From positions 1 to 64,000 of the forward strand of contig NZ_JALJZY010000013.1 of assembly GCF_024171525.1 (NCBI RefSeq): a DNA stretch of 64,000 bases. Direction: 5' to 3'. The translations under genes and the position numbers were made by a program. This DNA is from Neisseriaceae bacterium HSC-16F19. GTDB lineage: Bacteria > Pseudomonadota > Gammaproteobacteria > Burkholderiales > Neisseriaceae. How positions within the stretch are numbered: position 1 is the stretch's first letter; every line of letters starts with the position of its first letter. Below, in pieces: positions 33,271 through 40,481 of this stretch. The notes beneath the pieces were generated by a model, which saw only the letters and a program-made list of their open reading frames with translations, made no database searches and had not been told where the DNA came from.

Positions 33271-33441
33271 ATGAACGAAAACGAGAAAATGACCTTCATT
33301 GAAGCCGTAGAGATGCTCGAAGCCAACATCGAGGCAGCCGCCACAGACCCCAATCATCCATACAACATGAATATCCAAAACCTACTGCGGGAAAAAGCAA
33401 TCATCTGTGAACAGCAAGCCTCACTGACAGATCACCTCTAA
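33271..33441 (+). CDS. Small hypothetical protein, first in the Fic-propeller operon (56 aa)
   Basis: Short helical acidic protein with AAGGAG just before the ATG at 33271. Not recognised. It lies between the promoter/operator and the antitoxin, so it might be a regulator of the operon, but no DNA-binding motif is visible. Confidence 0.6.
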   Translation: MNENEKMTFIEAVEMLEANIEAAATDPNHPYNMNIQNLLREKAIICEQQASLTDHL

Positions 33442-33460
33442 GATAGTACAAGGAATCAAC

Positions 33461-33655
33461 ATGAACATTAAATTTTTGCCCGAAACCACTCCTGAAGCTC
33501 AGGTAGCTATAAAAAATGCGATTGGCTCTTGGAAAATGGAAGGATTGGAAATAAGCCAAGAATCGGTCACAGAGGTAGAACTGTGTATTCTGGGGAAGCT
33601 CTCATATGATGAGGCAGTTAAAAGAGCAATTGAGCGAGCAATAAATGATGAATAA
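33461..33655 (+). CDS. VbhA-like Fic antitoxin (64 aa)
   Basis: The whole small protein fits the VbhA layout: a short lead, the inhibitory helix AIGSWKMEGLE with S23-x3-E27-G28, then helices (VTEVELCILGKLSYDEAVKRAIERA) resembling the antitoxin body. The canonical Glu is present, unlike in the antitoxin at 17305. It overlaps the Fic-propeller start by 8-11 bp, the usual coupling for class I Fic pairs. AT-rich like the following Fic part. Confidence 0.82.
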   Translation: MNIKFLPETTPEAQVAIKNAIGSWKMEGLEISQESVTEVELCILGKLSYDEAVKRAIERAINDE

Positions 33656-35285
33656 ATATACAAATCTTAAAGACCCGTATACTTATGATGGCTCAGACGT
33701 TTTAATTAATAAGTTTGGCATTCGAGATGCTCATAAACTAGAGAAGGCGGAAAGAGACGCGAGCTTTAGGCGAGTAATGGAGTTGTGGGAAACGCCAATT
33801 CAAGGCAATTTCGACTTAAAGCATTTACAAGCCATACATAGAACACTTTTTTCTGATGTCTATCCTTTTGCTGGTGAAATTAGAACGATTGATATATCAA
33901 AAGGTAACAGTAGATTTGCTCATGCTCCAATGATTGAAGGCTATCTATCAGGGGAGTTTAGAAAGCTTAAATCTCAAAATTATCTGCAAGGAACCACTAT
34001 TGATCAATTCAGTGAGAAAGCCGCAAATGTTATGGGCGAAATAAATGCGGCCCACCCTTTCCGGGAAGGTAATGGGAGAGCAACCCGTGAGTTTATTGGC
34101 CAACTCGCCCGAAGAAATGGTTTTGAAATACATTGGTCCAATATCTCTGATTCTGAGATGATAAACGCATCAATTCAATCATTCAATGGCGATAATCGGC
34201 AGTTAGAATTACTCATTAGGAATAATATTTCAATTGAGGCTTCTAAAGTCAATTCAAACGAATTGGAAGCCTTGGCTGGGAATAAATCTGATAAGGAAAC
34301 AGCATATGATCAGTTTGCAGTGGAGGAACAGGTAATGAATATTGCACATAAGATTCGTACTCCCTATGCGGTTAGCTCAATTGCATTGAGTCCGGCTCAA
34401 GACAAAGTGGCTGTGGCCAACGGCTTGCTGACCGAAATTCTGATATACGATGTTGCTACCGGTGAGCAAGTTATCCATTTGGATACGGATGCGCCCTCCG
34501 GCTATGAAAATACCCTTCTTTGGAAAGGTGGCTGCCTCTTGGCTGCGGCAAAATCCGGAACCCAGCTTTATGTCTGGGATGCAGGTACATTTGAATTGAA
34601 ATACCGGTATGAGGTTGGGCCGTCAAGCATCAAGAGCATGGATGTTGATGTGGCCACCCGTAAAATTGTCCTTGTTCTGGAAAAGCCCATTAAGGCCGTC
34701 ATGGATAAGCTAGGCCTCCAAGACGTGCCCAATGTCCTGCAACTGGACTTGGATACCGGCGAGCGCATTACTGAAAAATCTATCGGCCGTGAGTTGATGG
34801 CCGGTGGTTATACAGGCAAAAACAGCTCACTCAGCCTGCTCAACAATTCGAAGAATGAGATTGGTGAATGGAGCCTGGACGAAATCGAGGTGCATTGCAT
34901 TAAAGACGGTAATGCCGACCGGTTGAATGCAGGCGAGTCCCGCCGCATTACAACGCATGCCGCTGATGAGGCAGCTTGGGCCTATAATCCCGAGTCCAAT
35001 AGCCAGATTGTCATAGTCAGTTTGCCGGAGGGCCGCCAGGCCTTTTTCGGTGCTCTTGGTGAGGAACCGAAGAGTCTGTCTTGTGTTGGTGAACCCATCG
35101 GAGCTGCCGCAAAAGATTCCGGCTTTGTCATCCTGACTCAGGAAGAGGACGCCTACTTCCTGGAATCTGTGCAACGCGAAGATGCCATAACTATTTTATT
35201 GCCCGGCGAAGCCAGCAATGCCATTGCCTCTCAAAATGGTCTACTGGCCGTGGGCGTGGATAACTCGGTAATCATGTATGCGTGA
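33645..35285 (+). CDS. Fic domain fused to a beta-propeller-like domain (546 aa)
   Basis: Residues 1-200 are a complete class I Fic domain: N-terminal YDGSDVLINKFGI, flap FAGEIRTIDISKGNSRFAHA, and motif HPFREGNGRATR from H137. After a short linker, residues 231-546 change character: repeated beta units such as VSSIALSPAQDKVAVANG, EILIYDVATGEQVIHLD and QLYVWDAGTFELKYRYE resemble WD40/YVTN propeller blades. Met231 (34335) has its own GGAGG 8 nt upstream, and base composition shifts from AT-rich to about 50% GC there. The propeller may therefore be made as a fusion and alone. It could bind a target or scaffold. Two ATGs (33645, 33648) are possible starts. Confidence 0.85.
   Translation: MMNKYTNLKDPYTYDGSDVLINKFGIRDAHKLEKAERDASFRRVMELWETPIQGNFDLKHLQAIHRTLFSDVYPFAGEIRTIDISKGNSRFAHAPMIEGYLSGEFRKLKSQNYLQGTTIDQFSEKAANVMGEINAAHPFREGNGRATREFIGQLARRNGFEIHWSNISDSEMINASIQSFNGDNRQLELLIRNNISIEASKVNSNELEALAGNKSDKETAYDQFAVEEQVMNIAHKIRTPYAVSSIALSPAQDKVAVANGLLTEILIYDVATGEQVIHLDTDAPSGYENTLLWKGGCLLAAAKSGTQLYVWDAGTFELKYRYEVGPSSIKSMDVDVATRKIVLVLEKPIKAVMDKLGLQDVPNVLQLDLDTGERITEKSIGRELMAGGYTGKNSSLSLLNNSKNEIGEWSLDEIEVHCIKDGNADRLNAGESRRITTHAADEAAWAYNPESNSQIVIVSLPEGRQAFFGALGEEPKSLSCVGEPIGAAAKDSGFVILTQEEDAYFLESVQREDAITILLPGEASNAIASQNGLLAVGVDNSVIMYA
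34322..34337 (+). promoter_or_regulatory. Internal ribosome binding site and in-frame ATG for the propeller part
   Basis: GGAGG at 34322-34326, an 8-nt spacer, and ATG at 34335-34337, in frame with the fused gene (codon 231). The spacing is ideal and the site coincides with the domain border and composition change, so independent translation of the propeller or a recent gene fusion is likely. Confidence 0.65.
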
Positions 35286-35292
35286 GGTGGCT

Positions 35293-36606
35293 ATGGAGAG
35301 CAAGCTCAAGCATGAACTGCCAACGGATGCGGTCACGGTTCAGGATCTCATCAACGTCTGCCACGACACTTATACCTTGTTTGACAATCCGGATGCCAAG
35401 CCGATTGGTATCAAGGGATTTGACCTGATTCGACATGAGCACGATAAGCGTTCAGATCACAGTGCATTGGCTTATTACCAGGAAAGTACCGGCACGTTGG
35501 TTCTGGGCCATCGTGGCAGTGCCACTGCCAAAGATTGGTTGATGACCGATGTGGCCATTGCCTTCAATGCCAAACAGACTAAGGCGGATTTGGCTGCCAT
35601 TAAGTTTGCCGATTCGGTCATCCGGGATTTGAACCGTGACGAAAAGCCGGTCAACACGGTAATTGAGACCGGCCACTCCAAGGGCGGCCGTGAGAGTCAG
35701 ACGGTGTTACGCCACCTGATGAACAAAGGCCAAGGGCTGATAGATTGCGTGGGCCTAACGCTGAATTCGGCCCGGGTGCACAAGACGCCCCAGGAGTCAT
35801 CAATTGTTTACGATCACGTCAATTTGCAGATCACCGGCGGCAGCCGCTTCAGTACCGATGTGGTCAGCGGTTGGGGCAACCACTTGGGCCAACAGGTCAA
35901 AATGGTCAACCCCGAAGTGAGCACGTTTTTTGGGGCGCATGGCATGAAGGCCTTTGACAGTGGCATGAAGTATTATGACAACATGTCATCCCTAGATGTG
36001 CGTAAATTGATTAAGGGTTGTCAGGCAGGCATTGAGCTCAGCAAAATAACCAATGAAAACTATGGCCAGGAACAAGTTTCGGCCAGGCATATTGAAGCCC
36101 CCGCCCTGCCCTACAAGCCGGATGATTTTCCGGCGGTAGATCCATCCATCGCCCAATTCAGATACTACAATGCCGTGCCCGAAAACCTGACTGCTGCAGC
36201 TGACTATGTGGTCGCCCAGGTTAACCAGGGGCAGTTCGGCATGAACCGGGCGTTTATCAGCGGCTTGGAGCAACATCTGCCCCAGCCGGTGAACCTGTCT
36301 GATGAGCAATTGGAACAAATCCAAGCTTTGCCGCCATTCGAGGGCGCGGTGTCTGCATTTCACTTCAATGAGCATCAATCAACCGGGCATCAAAGCCAGG
36401 AAGTGTCCATGTTATTGTCTAACTCCATCCTGATGGCCAACAACCTGTCACCCATCAATGCACCCAAGGAAAATCTGTCACATTTGCAGTCTGTGAACGG
36501 TCACGAGCTAGACATGCAGCACACAGCCCAATTTTTCCTGGAAAATTATCCCGACAAAGACTCATTGCCCCGACCGGGCAACGACCATGATTTGGCATTG
36601 CGATGA
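35293..36606 (+). CDS. Alpha/beta-hydrolase, lipase-like (Mbeg1/DUF2974-type, 437 aa)
   Basis: LVLGHRGSATAKDW (oxyanion-side strand) and the nucleophile elbow GHSKGG with Ser129 mark a lipase-like fold in residues about 20-240. The C-terminal 190 residues are unassigned. There is no signal peptide. The ATG at 35293 has GAGG 5 nt upstream and follows the propeller stop by 7 bp; an earlier in-frame ATG at 35278 overlaps the propeller gene but lacks a ribosome site. It overlaps the recombinase by 4 bp. Its place in a Fic operon suggests a toxin, effector or partner; substrate unknown. Confidence 0.78.
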   Translation: MESKLKHELPTDAVTVQDLINVCHDTYTLFDNPDAKPIGIKGFDLIRHEHDKRSDHSALAYYQESTGTLVLGHRGSATAKDWLMTDVAIAFNAKQTKADLAAIKFADSVIRDLNRDEKPVNTVIETGHSKGGRESQTVLRHLMNKGQGLIDCVGLTLNSARVHKTPQESSIVYDHVNLQITGGSRFSTDVVSGWGNHLGQQVKMVNPEVSTFFGAHGMKAFDSGMKYYDNMSSLDVRKLIKGCQAGIELSKITNENYGQEQVSARHIEAPALPYKPDDFPAVDPSIAQFRYYNAVPENLTAAADYVVAQVNQGQFGMNRAFISGLEQHLPQPVNLSDEQLEQIQALPPFEGAVSAFHFNEHQSTGHQSQEVSMLLSNSILMANNLSPINAPKENLSHLQSVNGHELDMQHTAQFFLENYPDKDSLPRPGNDHDLALR

Positions 36607-37628
36607 CCGAACTTTCACTCTTACCACCCGAAGCGGCAGGCCATCCGAATGCCGACATTGCAGCCATCATGCAATGGCTGGCCGCTCGTGGCAACCGTTC
36701 GGCCAATACTTTTGAGGCATACAAAAGGACGGCCGAAAAGTTCATCAACTGGGTTTATAGCGAAGGCAAATCATTGCCTGAACTCACCGTGAACGACATT
36801 ACCTGTTATTTGTCGGCATTGGAAGAGGCTGGCCTCAAGCCTGCCAGCGTCAATTACAACCGCACCATCCTGAACCAGATGTTTCAATACTTGGTCGATC
36901 TGGGCCATATCCAAAAAAACATCATCAAGCTGGCCCCTATTCCAGCCGTTGAGGTGGGAGAGGAGCCAACCCGTTTTCTTGATCTCGATGCCTGGGTGTG
37001 GTTGTGGCAATGGCTGACCAGCCGCCCTGCCCTCAAGCCCAAGGACATCAATATCAATATCCGCGACCGATGGCTGTTTGCGCTCATCTACCATACCGGA
37101 CTGCGCCGCGAAGAGGTGGCCAAAGGTTCGATGAGCGACATTCAGTACAGGAATGGCCGCTGGGCACTTAAAGTGGTCGGCAAGCGCCACAAAATCCGCC
37201 ATGTCAGCATCAACAGCCTGCTGTTGCAGGAGCTTAAGCAATACCGCACGGCATTAGGCCTGGATGAGCTGCCCTCATCCGGGGAAAAGTATGGATTGGT
37301 GATCCCGCTCAAGGGTGATCAGACCCGGCGGCTCACACCCAGAGCAATCGGCCTGATGATATTTGAATGCAAGGAAAAGGCCTTGTTGGATTGTGAGGAG
37401 GACTACATCCGGGTGCAGTTGAGCGATATGAGCACCCATTGGCTACGCCATACCAATACAACACACAGATACATGGCCGGGGCATCAAGCGAGACCATCC
37501 AAGACGAACAGGGCCATGCGGATCCCAAAACGACCCGCACCTACCTGAAAACCTTACCGGGGAAGCGCAGCGAAGATGCAGAAAAATTGGCCCAGCTACA
37601 CGCAAACGCTGTAACCGGTAAAAATTGA
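36603..37628 (+). CDS. Tyrosine recombinase (341 aa)
   Basis: N-terminal SAM-like core-binding domain (residues 17-105), then the catalytic domain: Arg168 in TGLRREE, Lys near 194, H279-WL-R282, His305 in QGHADPKTT, and Tyr314. All catalytic residues are present. Similar to XerC/D-like plasmid recombinases. The ATG overlaps the hydrolase stop (ATGA), so it is the last gene of the Fic-propeller operon. It may resolve plasmid multimers or move this cassette. No paired att-like repeats were found by eye. Confidence 0.92.
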   Translation: MTELSLLPPEAAGHPNADIAAIMQWLAARGNRSANTFEAYKRTAEKFINWVYSEGKSLPELTVNDITCYLSALEEAGLKPASVNYNRTILNQMFQYLVDLGHIQKNIIKLAPIPAVEVGEEPTRFLDLDAWVWLWQWLTSRPALKPKDININIRDRWLFALIYHTGLRREEVAKGSMSDIQYRNGRWALKVVGKRHKIRHVSINSLLLQELKQYRTALGLDELPSSGEKYGLVIPLKGDQTRRLTPRAIGLMIFECKEKALLDCEEDYIRVQLSDMSTHWLRHTNTTHRYMAGASSETIQDEQGHADPKTTRTYLKTLPGKRSEDAEKLAQLHANAVTGKN

Positions 37629-37643
37629 AAAAATAATTATATT

Positions 37644-37672
37644 TTTAATTTTATTTTTTCTAATGCTATAAT
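37644..37672 (+). promoter_or_regulatory. Putative promoter with extended -10
   Basis: TGCTATAAT with TATAAT at 37667-37672. The -35 candidate TTTAAT (37644-37649) at 17 bp is weak, but the extended -10 may compensate. It precedes the gene at 37701. Confidence 0.45.
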
Positions 37673-37700
37673 TTCATCAATCGGTATAGAGAAGATTCCC

Positions 37701-38258
37701 ATGCGCAAACGTCACCAAGCACCACCGCAAACCAAGCCTTCTGCAGCTGATGTGGCCATTCCGTCTCCGGCTCAGCAAGCCGTCATTGATGAGCAAAACA
37801 AGATACCGCGGCCCAAGGTCCGGCGGCAATTGTTGGTTCTGGCCATCCCTTTGGTTGTGGTGGCCATCACCTTTTTTCTGGGCATCGTCCTCATGGCCAA
37901 CGGCGCTCCGAGTCAAGGCTCTGCCATGATGACCATAGCCGTGGTGGCTTTGTTAATCACCACAACCGGCTACATCATGGTGCCTTCGTATATCGCTGCA
38001 ATCATCATCTACGTTATTTTGGTGAAATGGCGGCGGTTAAATCCCAACAAAGCATTATGGCTGATACCGTTCCTGCAAATTTTATTTGTCTGGTATCCCT
38101 CCTATTACCAGCTGCCCGAAGACGGGCGTAATACCAATGTATTTTTAAGCCTGGCCGGCAGTGCCTTGGTCATTACCCTGATCTGGATCGGCCTGATCAG
38201 ATTGGTATCCTGGCTGTGGCACAAGCGCAAGCAGCGCCCAAAGGCACATACACACTGA
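37701..38258 (+). CDS. Multi-span membrane protein (185 aa)
   Basis: A hydrophilic N-terminus of about 45 residues, then about four or five hydrophobic segments (LLVLAIPLVVVAITFFLGIVL, TIAVVALLITTTGYIMV with the following IAAIIIYVILV, LWLIPFLQILFVWYP, ALVITLIWIGLIRLV), and a basic tail. Inner-membrane protein, family not recognised. It stands 22 bp before the OmpA-like gene. Confidence 0.72.
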   Translation: MRKRHQAPPQTKPSAADVAIPSPAQQAVIDEQNKIPRPKVRRQLLVLAIPLVVVAITFFLGIVLMANGAPSQGSAMMTIAVVALLITTTGYIMVPSYIAAIIIYVILVKWRRLNPNKALWLIPFLQILFVWYPSYYQLPEDGRNTNVFLSLAGSALVITLIWIGLIRLVSWLWHKRKQRPKAHTH

Positions 38259-38280
38259 AAAAATTGAAAAAGGGATTTAG

Positions 38281-38874
38281 ATGAAACGCCGCCTGACTCA
38301 CTTGTCGACTGCCATCGTAGCGCTCTGCAGTGCGCCTGCATTTGCCGATTTGACCATTATTGAAGCCATCCCGACCGGCCCCGGCCAACTCGGCCACCGA
38401 GATGCGCTGACGGTCATTGAAAAACCTCCTGCTGCAAACTACTCGACCTCGGAGTATGAGCAGTTGCAGCTTGAGAACAGTATTCTCCGCAACGAGATCA
38501 CCCGTTTGCAGCAATTGCAGGCTGCCCGCTACCATGTTGAAGCCGCCAAACCTGCAACCCGCAGCCAAGGCAATACACTCCCGGCTCGGGGCTCGGCCGT
38601 GGTAATCAGCAATGCCCGCCTCAATCAGCTGGTCCGTCAAGCCAAAAACGCGAATTCCATCACCATTAACGGCTTCACCGATTCTACCGGCAGCCGGGCA
38701 ACCAACCAACGCATAGCCAAACTTCGGGCCGAATCCTTGAAAGCCAAGCTGGTGCGCAAAGGCATTCCCGCCAGCAAAATCCACACCCAAGGTGTATTGG
38801 GCGGCTATGTGGCCACCAATAATACAGCCGCCGGCCGTGCGAAAAACCGCCGCGTTGTGATTACCTTCCACTGA
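38281..38874 (+). CDS. OmpA-family C-terminal domain protein (197 aa)
   Basis: Signal peptide ending CSAPAFA. A helical stretch (YEQLQLENSILRNEITRLQQ, about 60-80) precedes a C-terminal OmpA-like peptidoglycan-binding domain: ITINGFTDSTGSRATNQRIAKLRAE, GIPASKIHTQG and GRAKNRRVVITF. Such proteins anchor outer-membrane or T4SS structures to the wall. No lipobox Cys is visible. It lies between a membrane protein and an unknown gene, likely one operon. Confidence 0.85.
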   Translation: MKRRLTHLSTAIVALCSAPAFADLTIIEAIPTGPGQLGHRDALTVIEKPPAANYSTSEYEQLQLENSILRNEITRLQQLQAARYHVEAAKPATRSQGNTLPARGSAVVISNARLNQLVRQAKNANSITINGFTDSTGSRATNQRIAKLRAESLKAKLVRKGIPASKIHTQGVLGGYVATNNTAAGRAKNRRVVITFH

Positions 38875-38884
38875 CTGCCCCGAT

Positions 38885-39466
38885 ATGCGCCAGGAACTTC
38901 ATCGCCAAATCAGTATTGATTTGCACAATGAGAACGGATTGATAGCCGTCATGGGGGAGCATGGCGACAAGGTAAACGACATTCCGGCCTATCAAGAGCA
39001 GGTACAATACCTGCAACAGGCCATGGAAAGCTGGCCGATTGAAGAATTCAACGGCCAGATTGACAACATCGCCGGCAACAAAGTCCTGGTTAACCAAAAT
39101 CGCATACTGGTCCTGACTGAATATTGTCATGCAGAGAACCCGTATGCCTTTTTTTGGCTGACCCAAACTTTCCCCAATGTACTGCATCAGGAATCAGGCT
39201 GCCTGATTTTGATGTACAGCATCGAAGAGGTTGACGGCAAAAGTCACACCTTCCCTGAGTGGTTCACCTTGTTTGCATTTGAATCTGGGCGCAGAACCTA
39301 TTACAGCCAGCTTGCTTTTCACTCGGTGCTTAAGCATCCCGAGTTTGAAAACACAGACTGGAACGAAGCGGCGCTTAGACGTGCCATGGACTATGGCTTG
39401 CCGACTCAGCAACAGCTGGACAGGTTGAAGCAATCAAGAGGGTTGTTTGGTTCCCATGGGAAATGA
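38885..39466 (+). CDS. Hypothetical cytoplasmic protein (193 aa)
   Basis: Not recognised. Soluble, mixed alpha/beta, with no export signal or membrane segment. Starts 10 bp after the OmpA-like gene, so it is probably cotranscribed. A 430-bp region with two tiny leftward genes and the umuD operator follows. Confidence 0.68.
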   Translation: MRQELHRQISIDLHNENGLIAVMGEHGDKVNDIPAYQEQVQYLQQAMESWPIEEFNGQIDNIAGNKVLVNQNRILVLTEYCHAENPYAFFWLTQTFPNVLHQESGCLILMYSIEEVDGKSHTFPEWFTLFAFESGRRTYYSQLAFHSVLKHPEFENTDWNEAALRRAMDYGLPTQQQLDRLKQSRGLFGSHGK

Positions 39467-39498
39467 ACAACCCCTCCTTTTACGTTAACCGCGCAGTT

Positions 39499-39675
39499 TC
39501 AAAATGGAATATTTGTTAAGTAAGCCAATATATGCTCCAGTATGGCATATAACTTATTTGAATGATAAAGTTTCAAAATAAATGCCAATATAACGCCCAA
39601 GGAGATGTTGAGATTTATTTCAAATGCTTTAGACCGTGGGTCATAGCGTAATTTTATTGTTAAGAATTTATGCAT
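39499..39675 (-). CDS. Small membrane protein candidate (58 aa)
   Basis: A short protein with one hydrophobic segment (LNISLGVILAFILKLY). The ATG at 39675 overlaps the stop of the 43-aa gene upstream (ATGCATAA), and AAGGG lies 9 nt before it. The start overlap with another short gene bearing a strong ribosome site argues that both are real. Confidence 0.45.
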   Translation of the reverse strand: MHKFLTIKLRYDPRSKAFEINLNISLGVILAFILKLYHSNKLYAILEHILAYLTNIPF

Positions 39676-39799
39676 TGTAAATGCCCTTATCAAAGTGCAT
39701 TAACCCGCCAACGAAGCATTGAACTTGATTCCCAAAATTGGTCTGGAATGTAAATTTTTTGACACTCAAAAAAAACGTTGTATCGTTCTTCTGTTTCAT
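39668..39799 (-). CDS. Very short protein candidate (43 aa)
   Basis: An open frame from ATG 39799 with GGAGG 8 nt upstream on the minus strand. The peptide begins MKQKNDTTFFLSVKKF and has no known family. Its stop overlaps the next ATG. It could be a leader peptide or a small toxin or its partner; nothing decides between these. The ribosome site sits in the loop of a 7-bp hairpin. Confidence 0.4.
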   Translation of the reverse strand: MKQKNDTTFFLSVKKFTFQTNFGNQVQCFVGGLMHFDKGIYNA

Positions 39800-39824
39800 G
39801 AATGTTTCCTCCAAAATAACATTC
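39800..39824 (-). promoter_or_regulatory. Hairpin around the ribosome binding site of the 43-aa gene
   Basis: GAATGTT (39800-39806 on the plus strand) and AACATTC (39818-39824) are inverted copies enclosing the GGAGG site (39808-39812, minus strand). The hairpin could modulate translation of the small gene pair. Confidence 0.4.
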
Positions 39825-39858
39825 CAGATGGCTTTACAGTCATCCTTTTTTACTTTAC

Positions 39859-39892
39859 GCTATCTTGAATAATGTACATATTTCAAGATAGC
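39859..39892. promoter_or_regulatory. 34-bp palindromic operator upstream of umuD
   Basis: GCTATCTTGAA (39859-39869) and TTCAAGATAGC (39882-39892) are perfect arms, and the centre contains ATGTACAT, itself a palindrome. It ends 4 bp before the umuD ATG and overlaps any promoter. It does not match the CTGT-N8-ACAG LexA box. Probable damage-response or self-control operator. Confidence 0.7.
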
Positions 39893-39896
39893 CATC

Positions 39897-40481
39897 ATGT
39901 CTGATTCAACCGTTTCAAATCACGGCGGCTCCCGCCCGGGAGCCGGGCGTAAGCCTGGCATTCCAACCCGCCCTGTGCGGGTTCCATTGCAGCTGCTTGA
40001 TACAGTTGCTGCAATGGTGGCACAGTTTAAGTTAGCCAACGCTACACCACTGGATGCCAAGTTTCCCCACCCTACTCCGTCTACTGCCCGTATCCCCCTG
40101 CTCCATCAGCGTATCCCGGCAGGCTTTCCCAGTCCAGCCGAACAGTACGTTGAGGATTACTTGGATTTCAACGAGTATCTGATTAAAAACCAAGCGGCCA
40201 CCATCACTGTGGAGTGTGGCGGCGACTCGATGTTGGATGCCGGCATCGGCCGAGGAGACTTGTTGATCATTGACCGTTCGGTAACGCCCAAAAACGGGGA
40301 TATTGTGATGGCCGACCTGGGTAATGAATTCACCATCAAAAGGCTGTATATCAGCAGGACAAATCAGGTTGAGCTTCGTTCAGAAAACGCCAGCGGCGAG
40401 TATCCGGATTTCCGGTTCAAAGAAGACGATGTCTTGCGTATTGTTGGGGTAGTTACCTTCGTCATCAAACGGTTCCGCTGA
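39897..40481 (+). CDS. umuD: UmuD-like S24 self-cleaving protein (194 aa)
   Basis: The S24 protease core has a likely cleavage site Ala75-Gly76 (RIPAGFPSP), catalytic Ser111 (GGDSM) and Lys148 (EFTIKRLY), all as in UmuD/LexA. It is longer than E. coli UmuD by about 55 residues at the N-terminus. That part carries GGSRPGAGRK, a motif often found in DNA-binding N-termini, so the protein may also act as a repressor. It forms polymerase V with UmuC after cleavage. Stop and umuC start overlap (TGATG). Confidence 0.9.
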   Translation: MSDSTVSNHGGSRPGAGRKPGIPTRPVRVPLQLLDTVAAMVAQFKLANATPLDAKFPHPTPSTARIPLLHQRIPAGFPSPAEQYVEDYLDFNEYLIKNQAATITVECGGDSMLDAGIGRGDLLIIDRSVTPKNGDIVMADLGNEFTIKRLYISRTNQVELRSENASGEYPDFRFKEDDVLRIVGVVTFVIKRFR

